Notes: generated from the sequence alone by a model not told the origin. 7,365 bases of DNA from Candidatus Solibacter sp. (GCA_017883355.1 JADGNS010000212.1:1-7365), one strand, 5' to 3'; positions 1-6,562 are shown, numbered from the stretch's first letter. Numbers and translations: made by a program.

Positions 1-1
1 C

Positions 2-67
2 GATGCGGTATCGGCCAGTTTGCCGGCGCGGCAGGCGTACGTCCTAAAGCTGGCGGGGGCGAAGTAG
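2..67 (+). CDS. C-terminal end of an upstream gene (partial, product unknown)
   Basis: Reading from base 2 gives 21 codons (DAVSAS, then LPARQAYVLKLAGAK) ending in TAG at 65-67. Most third positions are G or C, as in the clear genes of the window. The peptide resembles a normal protein tail, with an amphipathic stretch and a final lysine. Another forward frame also stays open to about base 105, but it is rich in Gly, Ser and Arg and looks like chance. The start lies outside the window and the fragment is too short to assign a family. If real, this gene converges on the TPR gene that ends at 237. Confidence 0.4.
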   Translation, partial: DAVSASLPARQAYVLKLAGAK

Positions 68-82
68 GACAGACGCCCCCGT
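53..82 (+). terminator. G/C-rich hairpin over the stop codon of the partial gene
   Basis: GCGGGGGCG at 53-61 can pair with CGCCCCCGT at 74-82. This is a nine-pair stem with one G-T wobble at its base and a 12-base loop. The TAG stop of the partial upstream gene lies in the loop. No T-run follows, so it is not a classical intrinsic terminator. It could still pause or end transcription, protect a 3' end, or be a chance product of high G/C content. Confidence 0.3.
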
Positions 83-236
83 CGGCCCGCTCGCGCTTTG
101 CATGATGCTGACAGCGTTGGCGAAGAGCGGGTCCAGGGGGACGCGCGCGGGGTCCGCCCCACCTGATTGTGCAGGATTCGCAGTTTTGGGAAAAACGAGT
201 GGCGGGTCCTGGTTGCGGCGAAGCTTTGCTGTGCCG
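68..236. other. Short intergenic stretch with nothing recognised
   Basis: This lies between the probable end of a plus-strand gene and the stop codon of the minus-strand TPR gene. I see no open frame with a plausible start and ribosome site, no tRNA, and no hairpin followed by a T-run for the minus-strand gene. The T5 tract read on the minus strand near 191-195 is not preceded by a stable stem. Confidence 0.4.
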
Positions 237-1418
237 CTACTTCTTGATGCCTAATTCGGCCTGCAACTGGCGGAAGGCGGCCTCTTCATAATTGGTCTTC
301 AGGCGCGGCTTGCCATCGGGCCTGGTGTCGCCAGGGCGGGGGGGGTCCTTCTTCAGGGTGCGGCCGAGCAGGGTAGTGGCTTCGTTGTCGGCGGCGTTGC
401 GGGCCAGCACGGCGCGGAAGCTATCGGCGGCGGCGGAGTACTGTGCGGCGCGCCAGAGGGCGGCGCCCAGATTGAAATGGTAATCCGGGTCGGCGTCGTC
501 GCCCTCGAGCGCCTTGCGAAAGCTGGCTGCGGCCGCTACGTAGTCCTGGCGCTGCGCCTGGACGACGCCCAGATCGTTATAGACCTCGTTGAGGGGAACC
601 GCGGCAGCAACGAGTTGGAAGGACTCTTCGGCGCCCTTGAAATCGCCATTGGCGAAGCGGCAGAGGCCGAGGAAGAACTGAGCTTCCAGGTAGTGCGGGT
701 CGGAACGGGCGACGCGCGCCAACCACCCGGCGGCGACCTTGTAGTCCTTCTTTTCCCAGAAAGTCTTGCCGAGTTGGAAGCAGGGCTGCGAGTAGTGCTC
801 GTCCAAACGGGCGGCTTGTGTGAAATATCGGTGGCGCTGCTCGGGCGAAGTGGAGAGCAGGCCGCGCACGTAGCTTTCCACCGCATCGAGGCGCACCGCC
901 GGACGTGCGTTCATGAACTCGCGCTCGGCGGGAGCGGCCTTGGGATTGAGCCATTGCAGTGTCTGCCAGCCGAGGTGGACGGCCAGCAGCCCCAAGTCTT
1001 CGAGCGCGCCAAGCTCGCTGTAGACCGCGCCCTGGCGGGTGTGTTTCAGATCCAGAATGCGCGCCGTGATGCGCAGCGAACCTTTGGATTGCGGATTGCC
1101 GGGTTCGGCCGGCAGCAGTTCGTAATAACCGTAGATGACCTGCGAGGCGTCGAGCGACTCACCGATTTTCAGAATCGATGCGTGGGTCAACTCGGCGCCG
1201 GGGCGGAGGGAGAGACGGCGATAGGCCTCCAGGCGGTCTTCCCGGTCGAGCACCAGGATGCCTTCGGAGGCCAGGGAATCGCGGACGCTCTGTGCGATGC
1301 TCTCGCCGACCCAATCGAGATTCGCCGACCTGGCGTGATTGAAGAAGGAAAGCACCAGCGCCGTGTCGGCGCGGAGTACGCCGGCGAAGAGTAATGCAAG
1401 GGACAGAATGCGCCGCAT
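237..1418 (-). CDS. Exported TPR protein with TolB/CsgG-like N-terminal domain
   Basis: The product has 393 residues. Residues 1-17 form a signal peptide (two Arg, a hydrophobic core LSLALLFAGVL, cleavage near RA-DT), so it should act in the periplasm or at the envelope. Residues 18 to about 160 resemble the Rossmann-like TolB-N/CsgG-type domain: a first strand ALVLSFF, then LDWVGESIAQSVRDSLA, then ILVLDRED, and later ASQVIYGYYEL and RITARILDL. About five TPR units follow from roughly 177 to 345, the clearest being NDLGVVQAQRQDYVAAAASF and its neighbour. After a Pro/Arg-rich linker comes a tail, LKTNYEEAAFRQL, that I remember from other acidobacterial TPR proteins. The ATG at 1416-1418 has GAAGG three bases upstream, rather close, and is the only start that keeps the signal peptide. 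It lies 52 bases downstream of the small exported protein gene, so co-transcription is plausible. The C8 tract near codons 358-361 is slippage-prone. A scaffolding or assembly role is inference. Confidence 0.85.
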   Translation of the reverse strand: MRRILSLALLFAGVLRADTALVLSFFNHARSANLDWVGESIAQSVRDSLASEGILVLDREDRLEAYRRLSLRPGAELTHASILKIGESLDASQVIYGYYELLPAEPGNPQSKGSLRITARILDLKHTRQGAVYSELGALEDLGLLAVHLGWQTLQWLNPKAAPAEREFMNARPAVRLDAVESYVRGLLSTSPEQRHRYFTQAARLDEHYSQPCFQLGKTFWEKKDYKVAAGWLARVARSDPHYLEAQFFLGLCRFANGDFKGAEESFQLVAAAVPLNEVYNDLGVVQAQRQDYVAAAASFRKALEGDDADPDYHFNLGAALWRAAQYSAAADSFRAVLARNAADNEATTLLGRTLKKDPPRPGDTRPDGKPRLKTNYEEAAFRQLQAELGIKK

Positions 1419-1470
1419 GTACCTTCAGTTTAACAGCGGGCTGAAGAGGGAGACGGCGGGTGGACTTGGC

Positions 1471-1821
1471 TTACTGCCCCGAAGCGGCGGCGGCGTTTTC
1501 CGTTGTAAATACGAGCCTGGTCCTGGTACCGCCGATGCGGATTTCCTGGATGCGCACCTTGCCATCGGCGCTGGTGACGTAGCGTACCGCGGTGGCGTCG
1601 AACCTGGTATCGCTTTCCTCCACTTGAACCGGACTTTCGGTCTGCACTTTACCCTTGTGGATGACCGCCTTCTGGTCGTTGATCTCGATCTTGTACTCGC
1701 CGGGCTTGAGTTCGGCAGTGCCGACCATGCTCGGCTGCAATAGATTCACGGTGTAGGAGCGCGCACTGGCCACTGCCAGTCCGGCCACCAGGAAAAAAGG
1801 CAGAACTTTCCTCATCATCAT
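1471..1821 (-). CDS. Small exported beta-rich protein, function unknown
   Basis: The product has 116 residues. Three ATG codons in a row (1813-1821) begin it. I chose the first because GAGAGGG lies eight bases upstream, an ideal ribosome site. The frame stays open further upstream to 1944, but that part has no signal peptide and a non-coding composition. The N-terminus MMMRKVLPFFLVAGLAVASA is a signal peptide with cleavage near ASA-RS. The mature part of about 95 residues looks all-beta: YTVNLLQPSMVGTAELKPG, then YKIEIND, KAVIHKGKV, and a late VRIQEIRIGGTRTRLVF. It contains no cysteine. I recognise this as a small exported protein common in Acidobacteria, but know no named domain or function. 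The AELKPGEYKI segment recalls beta-sandwich ligand or carbohydrate-binding folds, which is speculation. It sits between miaA and the TPR gene on the same strand. Confidence 0.8.
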   Translation of the reverse strand: MMMRKVLPFFLVAGLAVASARSYTVNLLQPSMVGTAELKPGEYKIEINDQKAVIHKGKVQTESPVQVEESDTRFDATAVRYVTSADGKVRIQEIRIGGTRTRLVFTTENAAAASGQ

Positions 1822-1914
1822 TTTGGTTTCCCTCTCTGTTCGTTGGGCCTGGTGCCGAGCCTTCGAGTGGGCGGCAGCAGGCTGAGTGATTGTTACCTGG
1901 CTGGCAAGATCTTG

Positions 1915-1944
1915 CTTACAGGGAATGATACGAACGAAATGCAA
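1915..1944 (-). promoter_or_regulatory. Weak candidate promoter for the small exported protein
   Basis: Read on the minus strand, TTGCAT (1939-1944) and TGTAAG (1915-1920) are 18 bases apart. They match the sigma-70 consensus at three and four of six positions. The predicted transcript would have a leader of roughly 90 bases before the ATG at 1821. The site falls just after the weak miaA terminator, where a new promoter would be needed. Such weak matches occur often by chance. Confidence 0.2.
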
Positions 1945-1970
1945 AAAGGTTCCGCTGGTTGTCAGGCGGA
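1943..1970 (-). terminator. Candidate intrinsic terminator of miaA
   Basis: Read on the minus strand, TCCGC (1966-1970) pairs with GCGGA (1951-1955) across a ten-base loop. A T5 tract (1943-1947) follows after three bases. The miaA stop codon TGA at 1962-1964 lies in the loop. The stem is only five pairs, so termination would be partial at best, leaving possible read-through into the small exported protein gene. Confidence 0.35.
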
Positions 1971-2936
1971 GGGCGAAAGAAAGTTGGCAGCGCTGAGCAG
2001 CGCGGCCTGGCGAATGTGGGGCTCATCACCGAACCCCTTCAGCCATTGGAGTTCGCGCTCTCTGCGAAACCAGGTGATCTGGCGCTTGGCATAGTGCCGC
2101 GTGTTGCGCTGCGCGTAGAAGACGGCGTCGCGCGGGCTGAGTTCGCCCTGGATGAGTTGCATCGCCTGTTTGTAGCCGTGGGATTCGAACGGCTTGCACG
2201 CGGGCGGAAAACCGAGGGCGAGAATGCCGCGCACCTCTTCCACCAATCCATGCTCGAACATCCAGGCGCAGCGCGCATCCAGCCTCGGATTGAGCATCTC
2301 GCGATCGGGCAGCAGACCGAGTTTGAGGGTGCGATAACCGCGCAAGGCGTCGCGCCCCTGCTCGAAGAGGCGGGTGACGGGCTGCCGGGTGAGCAAACGG
2401 ATTTCGAGCGCGCGAGTGACTTTAGGGATGTCATTGGCGTGAATCTTCCGGGCGGCGGTGGAATCGAATCTTCTAAGAAGGCGGTGGAGCGATCCGGGGC
2501 GGCGGGCCTCGCGAGCGGCGAGGCTGTCGCGCAGCGGCTGGTCGCGAACGGGTCCCTCGAAGAGACCGTCGAGCAGGGCGCGCAGGTAGAAGCCCGTGCC
2601 GCCGGCGAGAATCGGAAGCCGGCCGCGGGCGGAGATTTGGGCGATGGATATCCGCGCCAGGCGGGCGTATTCGCCGGCGGTGAAGAGTTGGTCGGGGTCG
2701 AGGATATCGATCAGGTGATGGGGAATCCCGCGACGTTCGGCGAGCGGGAGCTTGGCAGTGCCGATATCAAAGTGACGATACACCTGCAGGGAGTCGCAGT
2801 TGACAATTTCTCCGTCGAACTTCTCCGCCAGCAGGAGTGCGAGATCGCTCTTTCCGGATCCGGTGGGACCGGCGACTGCAACCAAGGGTCTGCCGGGTGC
2901 GTCTGGCTGTATGTAGTGTGGGGAATTTGCGGTCAA
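1962..2936 (-). CDS. miaA: tRNA dimethylallyltransferase MiaA
   Basis: MiaA transfers a dimethylallyl group from DMAPP to N6 of adenosine 37 in tRNAs that read codons starting with U; MiaB later methylthiolates the product. It is cytoplasmic. The 324 residues match the family's usual length and carry its motifs in order: P-loop GPTGSGKS (23-30), DSLQVY with the catalytic Asp48, DIGTAK (57-62), HHLID (73-77), TAGEY (86-90), GGTGFYLRALL (112-122), HANDIPKVTRALE (166-178), GYKQ (254-257) and TRHYAKRQITWFRR (279-292). The start appears to be TTG at 2934-2936: an in-frame stop lies three codons upstream and there is no ATG or GTG before the P-loop. No good Shine-Dalgarno sequence precedes it. A second TTG at codon 18 would leave only five residues before the P-loop. 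No hfq or mutL, frequent neighbours in other bacteria, is seen here. Function is near certain; only the start is open. Confidence 0.97.
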   Translation of the reverse strand: MTANSPHYIQPDAPGRPLVAVAGPTGSGKSDLALLLAEKFDGEIVNCDSLQVYRHFDIGTAKLPLAERRGIPHHLIDILDPDQLFTAGEYARLARISIAQISARGRLPILAGGTGFYLRALLDGLFEGPVRDQPLRDSLAAREARRPGSLHRLLRRFDSTAARKIHANDIPKVTRALEIRLLTRQPVTRLFEQGRDALRGYRTLKLGLLPDREMLNPRLDARCAWMFEHGLVEEVRGILALGFPPACKPFESHGYKQAMQLIQGELSPRDAVFYAQRNTRHYAKRQITWFRRERELQWLKGFGDEPHIRQAALLSAANFLSPSA

Positions 2937-3007
2937 ACCCCGTTATACAATGAAAAGAGGTTTCGAGCCTCGGCGGGATGCCGCGCGGCCGAAAAGAGAG
3001 TAGGGTC
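2937..3007. promoter_or_regulatory. Divergent promoter region between miaA and the large TPR gene
   Basis: This 71-base gap must serve both divergent genes. TACAAT at 2946-2951 (five of six sigma-70 -10 bases) points right, and TATAAC at 2942-2947 (five of six) points left, overlapping it. I find no matching -35 box for either. The left-pointing box would start transcription almost at the miaA TTG codon, implying a leaderless message if it is used. The right-pointing box would give a leader of about 50 bases before the ATG at 3008. Confidence 0.35.
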
Positions 3008-4945
3008 ATGATTCGTTCCGCCAAAGCGCTGCTGCTCGCCGTTTCGCTAGGTTGCCTGATGTTCGGGCAAACCCCGGCCGAAACCCCGAAGCCGGACAAC
3101 AAGGCCGGCGCATACTACAACTTCGCGATGGGCCGCGTTTACGCGGAGTTGGCTCAGGCATACGGCAACAAGCCGGACTACCTGACGAAAGCCATCCAGC
3201 ACTATCAGGAAGCCCTGAAGCTGGATCCCGGCGCGAGCCTGGTCTTCGAGGAGTTGACCGATCTATACATTCAGACCAACCACCTGCGCGATGCCATCAC
3301 GCAGGCGGAAGAGATGCTGAAGGTGAATCCGGACAACGTGGATGCGCGCCGCATGCTGGGCCGCATCTACATGAAGATGATCAGCACGCAGGACAATCGC
3401 ATCAACGAAGACTACCTGAAAAAGGCGATCGAGCAGTTGCAGAAGGTGACGGAGAAGGAACCAAAGGATTCGGAGAGCTGGGTGGCGCTAGGGCGGCTCT
3501 ATCGGGTGTCCAACAATTCGGTGGACGCCGAGAAGGCCTACAACAAAGCGTTGGAGGCGGAAGCCGATAACGAAGAGGCGCTGACCGGCCTGGCCATGTT
3601 GTACTCGGACCTGGGGGACAACAAGCGCGCCATCGAGAAACTCAAGGCGGCCACGGAGAAGAACCCCAACGAACGCACGCTGATCGCGCTGGGGACGGCC
3701 TACGAGCAGATGCACGATTACAAGAACGCCGCCGACGCGCTGAAGAAGGCGCTGGAAATGGCGCCCGACAACGCGCGGCTGCAGGCCGGTCTGGCGAACA
3801 ACCTGATGTTGAGCGACCGGGTGGAAGAGGCCTTGAGCATCTTCCAGAAACTTTCCAACGACGACCCCACCAATGTGCAGCCCAAGCTGCGCATCGCCGA
3901 GATCTACCGTGTAAAGCACGACTACGTCCAAGCGGCGGAGGCGTTGAAGAAAGCAAAGGCGCTGAATCCGCAGGATATGGAAGTGCGCTACGAAGAGGTC
4001 CGCCTGCTGGAAGCACAGAGCAAGTACGCGGAGGCGATCGGCCTGCTGAAGGGGCTGGTAGAGGAGACGGCGCGCCCGAAATACTCGGCGGCCGAAAGCG
4101 CGGCCCGGAGCCAATTGTTGGAGGAACTGGCCAGCCTGTATCGCACGGCGGGACAGTATACCGAGTCGGTGGACGCGTACCGCAAAGCCGCCACGCTGAA
4201 CAAGGAAAACAGCCCGGCCATTTCGCTACAGATCATCGACACCTACCGGACGGCGAAAAACGCCGACGGCGTACGCAAGGAAGTGGATGCAGCCGCCGCC
4301 GACTTACGCGCCCGCATGAAAGGCAAGGGCGACGTTCCTTCACTGCTGATGCTGGCATCGATCTACGAGAAGGGCAAGGTCTTCGCCGAAGAGGCCAAAG
4401 CGCTCGATGACGCCGAGAAGGTGGCGGCCAACGCTAAAGAGAAAGAAAGCGTCTACTTTATGCGCGGCGCGATGTTCGAACGCCAGAAGAAGGTGGAGCC
4501 CGCGGAAGCCGAATTCCGCAAAGTGCTGGCGTCCAATCCGGAGCATTCCGGGGCCTTAAACTATCTGGGTTACATGTTGGTGGACCACAAACTACGGGTG
4601 GAGGAAGCCACCCAGATGATCCAGAAGGCGTTGGAGGGGGACCCGGAGAACGGCGCCTACCTCGACAGCCTGGGGTGGGCCTACTACCAGCAGGGCAAGT
4701 TCGAAGAGGCCGAGGGGTTGCTCACGCGCGCCATCGACCGCATCGGCGATGACCCTACGGTGCACGACCACCTGGGCGATGTCTACTTTAAGTTGGGCAA
4801 GATCAAGGAAGCGATAACGCAGTGGCAGGCTTCGCTGAAAGATTTCCGTTCGCCCGCGGGAATCGACAGCGAACCGGAAGATGTAGCGAAGGTGACCAGG
4901 AAGCTGGACGCGGCACGCGTCAAGCTTGCCAAGGAATCGAAGTAG
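3008..4945 (+). CDS. Large exported TPR-repeat protein
   Basis: The product has 645 residues from the ATG at 3008. I prefer this start to the in-frame ATG at 2978 because it begins directly with a signal peptide (MIRSAKALLLAVSLGCLMFG, cleavage near FGQ-TP) and has AGAGAGTAGGG just upstream; the longer form adds ten charged residues. Cys16 is not in a normal lipobox (SLGC, Leu at -2), so a lipoprotein is unlikely. The rest is about a dozen TPRs between roughly 36 and 615, with non-repeat stretches near 350-368 and 425-475. Clear units are LYRVSNNSVDAEKAYNKALE and AYEQMHDYKNAADALKKALE. The C-terminal block NYLGYMLVD (518-526), LDSLGWAYYQQGKFEEAE (552-569) and HDHLGDVYFKLGK (586-598) matches a conserved set seen in many proteobacterial and acidobacterial exported TPR proteins. 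Such repeats bind other proteins. A role in envelope assembly or secretion is inference; the partner is unknown. No enzyme domain is visible. Confidence 0.9.
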   Translation: MIRSAKALLLAVSLGCLMFGQTPAETPKPDNKAGAYYNFAMGRVYAELAQAYGNKPDYLTKAIQHYQEALKLDPGASLVFEELTDLYIQTNHLRDAITQAEEMLKVNPDNVDARRMLGRIYMKMISTQDNRINEDYLKKAIEQLQKVTEKEPKDSESWVALGRLYRVSNNSVDAEKAYNKALEAEADNEEALTGLAMLYSDLGDNKRAIEKLKAATEKNPNERTLIALGTAYEQMHDYKNAADALKKALEMAPDNARLQAGLANNLMLSDRVEEALSIFQKLSNDDPTNVQPKLRIAEIYRVKHDYVQAAEALKKAKALNPQDMEVRYEEVRLLEAQSKYAEAIGLLKGLVEETARPKYSAAESAARSQLLEELASLYRTAGQYTESVDAYRKAATLNKENSPAISLQIIDTYRTAKNADGVRKEVDAAAADLRARMKGKGDVPSLLMLASIYEKGKVFAEEAKALDDAEKVAANAKEKESVYFMRGAMFERQKKVEPAEAEFRKVLASNPEHSGALNYLGYMLVDHKLRVEEATQMIQKALEGDPENGAYLDSLGWAYYQQGKFEEAEGLLTRAIDRIGDDPTVHDHLGDVYFKLGKIKEAITQWQASLKDFRSPAGIDSEPEDVAKVTRKLDAARVKLAKESK

Positions 4946-4983
4946 CCGACGGCAGTGTGGCTGGCTGGCCGTTAAGAAACGCT

Positions 4984-5034
4984 CCCTGACGGTCGCGGCT
5001 CCGAACAGAGCCGTGAGTGTCAGGGTGTGTTTTC
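4984..5034 (+). terminator. Strong hairpin plus T-rich tail after the TPR gene
   Basis: Bases 4984-5001 (CCCTGACGGTCGCGGCTC) pair with 5008-5025 over 18 positions, with one G-G mismatch and two G-T wobbles, around a six-base loop CGAACA. TGTGTTTT follows at 5026-5033. It lies 38 bases after the TPR stop codon, in the right place to end that transcript. The arms also resemble a dispersed palindromic repeat I remember from Solibacter-like genomes, so it may be both a repeat copy and a terminator. Confidence 0.7.
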
Positions 5035-5209
5035 ATCAGATTCAAGTCCATTTTGCCGATTTTAGCCCCCTGCCGCACTTCCGCAAGCGACCTATACAAT
5101 TAGGTTAACACCAATATTGTCAATCGCTTACGGGACATTGCCGGCGTCAGAACCTATCGTTTTGCGCACTTGTGTGGGATACTCACAGAGAATAGGCTAT
5201 CAACCAAGC
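5035..5209 (+). promoter_or_regulatory. A/T-richer promoter and leader region of the ATP-grasp-like gene
   Basis: TATACAAT at 5093-5100 contains the hexamer TACAAT (5095-5100), five of six bases of a sigma-70 -10 box. No good -35 box lies 16-18 bases upstream. Transcription from it would give a leader of about 100 bases. A second, weaker -10-like GATACT at 5178-5183 is nearer the ATG at 5210. The stretch also contains the short palindromes GTTAAC and CAATATTG. I recognise no riboswitch or named leader. Confidence 0.35.
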
Positions 5210-6559
5210 ATGTCCCTGTTGGACGCCGCTGTAGCAAGATACAATAAACTACTGGAGACCGGTCCCTGTAGCGATCTCGGATGGGCCGAAGCTCTGCACG
5301 CGCGCATGGAGAGCACCAAGCTCTCGGCGGGCGGACGCCTGATTTGTCCGTTTCTGCGTCCCAACTTCATTTCGCGGCGGCAATACGATTCGCTGGTAAA
5401 GACCGGGGAGTTCCTGATATCGGCAATCGACCGGATGGAGCAGATGGTGCTCGCCAGCCCCGCCTTACTGGCGCGTCTCGAGCTGCTGCCGGCGGAGAAG
5501 ATGCTGGCGGCGATCGACCCGGGGTATCAGGCCCTGGAAGTGGCGGCGCGCCTGGATACCCACCTGGTGAACGGGCACCTGCACTTCGTGCAATACAATG
5601 CGGATTCACCCACCGGCGCCGGGTATGCCGACGCGCTGGCCGAATTATTCTGGGAGATCCCCCCGGTCAAGGAATTACGCAAGAAGTACTCGCTGGCCCG
5701 CGTAGGCAGCCGCAAGCACCTGTTGCAGGCGCTGCTGAAATCGTATAAGCAGTTCGGCGGCGCCAAGAAGCCCAACATCGCCATCGTCGAGTTCCGGCAC
5801 GCGTACTCCTCCGCCCAGAGCGAGTACGAACTCTACCGCGATTTCTTCCGCGACGAAGGCTACCTGGTGGAAATCGTCTCCCCAGAGCAGTTGGAGTATC
5901 GCAACGGCATCCTGCGCAAGGGTTCGTTCGAAATCGACCTGGTGTACCGCCGGCTGGGCGTGCAGGAGTTTCTGATCCGCTTCGATCTCACGCATCCGCT
6001 GGTGCAGGCCTATCGCGATCGGGCGGTATGCGTGGTGAACAGCTTCCGCAGCGAACTGGCGCACAAGAAGGCGATGTTCGGCCTCCTGACCGACGAAGCC
6101 ATGACCACCAAGTTCCCCGCCGTGGAGCGCAAGGCCATCCGCGACCACGTGCCCTGGACGCGCCTGGTATCGTCCGCCAAGACCACCTACGACGAGAAGC
6201 CCATCGATCTGCCGGAGTTCATCACGCAGAATCGGGAACGCCTGGCCCTGAAGCCGAATGACGACTACAGCGACCAGCACACGTACTTCGGCTGGGAGAT
6301 GGACAGCGCCGGATGGGACCGCGCGCTCAAACAGGCGATGCGGGCGCCCTACGTGGTACAGGAGCGGGTGCAGCCGGTGAGATCGGTTTTCCCGCTAATG
6401 ACATACGGCCATCTGGAATTTCGCGAGATGCAGGTGGACGTCCACCCGCACGCCTACCTGGGCAAGGTGCAGGGCTGCTCCAGTTGGCTTTCCACGGGAA
6501 AGACCGGATTCTCTTCCGCCGCCGGCATCGTGCCGACCTTCATACTCGATTCGAAATAA
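5210..6559 (+). CDS. Circularly permuted ATP-grasp-like protein
   Basis: The product has 449 residues, no signal peptide and no membrane segment, so it is cytoplasmic. It resembles the glutathionylspermidine-synthase-like, circularly permuted ATP-grasp group, whose active members join a carboxylate to an amine at the cost of ATP. Visible blocks are YNADSPTG (129-136, like the YNADTPT of glutathionylspermidine synthases), VYRRLGVQEF (245-254), VVNSFRSELAHKKAMFGLL (275-293), LALKPNDDYSDQHTYFGWE (345-363), YVVQERV (381-387) and FREMQVDVHPHAYLGKV (404-420). In many relatives the segment after KPNDDY is glycine-rich, like GGKGV; here it is SDQHT, so nucleotide binding may differ or be lost. I chose the ATG at 5210; the frame is open upstream to a TTG at 5117, but that part has poor codon use. 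The ribosome site is weak (AATAGG 13 bases upstream). The gene stands alone after a terminator, so no neighbour hints at the substrate. Superfamily assignment is fairly sure; the reaction is not known. Confidence 0.8.
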   Translation: MSLLDAAVARYNKLLETGPCSDLGWAEALHARMESTKLSAGGRLICPFLRPNFISRRQYDSLVKTGEFLISAIDRMEQMVLASPALLARLELLPAEKMLAAIDPGYQALEVAARLDTHLVNGHLHFVQYNADSPTGAGYADALAELFWEIPPVKELRKKYSLARVGSRKHLLQALLKSYKQFGGAKKPNIAIVEFRHAYSSAQSEYELYRDFFRDEGYLVEIVSPEQLEYRNGILRKGSFEIDLVYRRLGVQEFLIRFDLTHPLVQAYRDRAVCVVNSFRSELAHKKAMFGLLTDEAMTTKFPAVERKAIRDHVPWTRLVSSAKTTYDEKPIDLPEFITQNRERLALKPNDDYSDQHTYFGWEMDSAGWDRALKQAMRAPYVVQERVQPVRSVFPLMTYGHLEFREMQVDVHPHAYLGKVQGCSSWLSTGKTGFSSAAGIVPTFILDSK

Positions 6560-6562
6560 GGC

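Noticed and set aside
477..1394. A 305-codon open frame on the plus strand opposite the TolB-like/TPR gene
   Set aside because: It lies wholly antisense to a gene with a signal peptide and clear domains. Its length is explained by high G/C content, and its translation shows no recognisable domain or good ribosome site.
1822..1944. An N-terminal extension of the small exported protein to 1944
   Set aside because: It would bury the signal peptide 41 residues inside the protein and ignore the strong ribosome site before 1821.
237..2936. The three minus-strand genes as one functional operon or new system
   Set aside because: miaA is a housekeeping tRNA enzyme, a candidate terminator separates it from the next gene by about 140 bases of gap, and the products have no visible functional link.
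1959..3011. A 350-codon open frame on the plus strand opposite miaA
   Set aside because: miaA on the other strand has every family motif. The antisense product is Gly/Glu/Ala-rich with no domain, the usual mirror of a high-G/C gene.
3053..3055. Cys16 of the large TPR protein as a lipoprotein attachment site
   Set aside because: The residues before it are SLG, not the usual Leu at -3. Cleavage after the later FGQ fits better.
3488..4114. A 208-codon minus-strand frame inside the large TPR gene
   Set aside because: Antisense to repeated TPR codons, whose bias keeps the opposite frame open. No start signal or domain.
4926..5108. A 60-codon plus-strand frame running from the TPR gene end through the intergenic region
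   Set aside because: It overlaps the TPR stop region and runs through the terminator hairpin; it is rich in Arg and shows no coding character.
5675..6280. A 201-codon minus-strand frame inside the ATP-grasp-like gene
   Set aside because: Antisense to conserved ATP-grasp blocks; no ribosome site or recognisable product.
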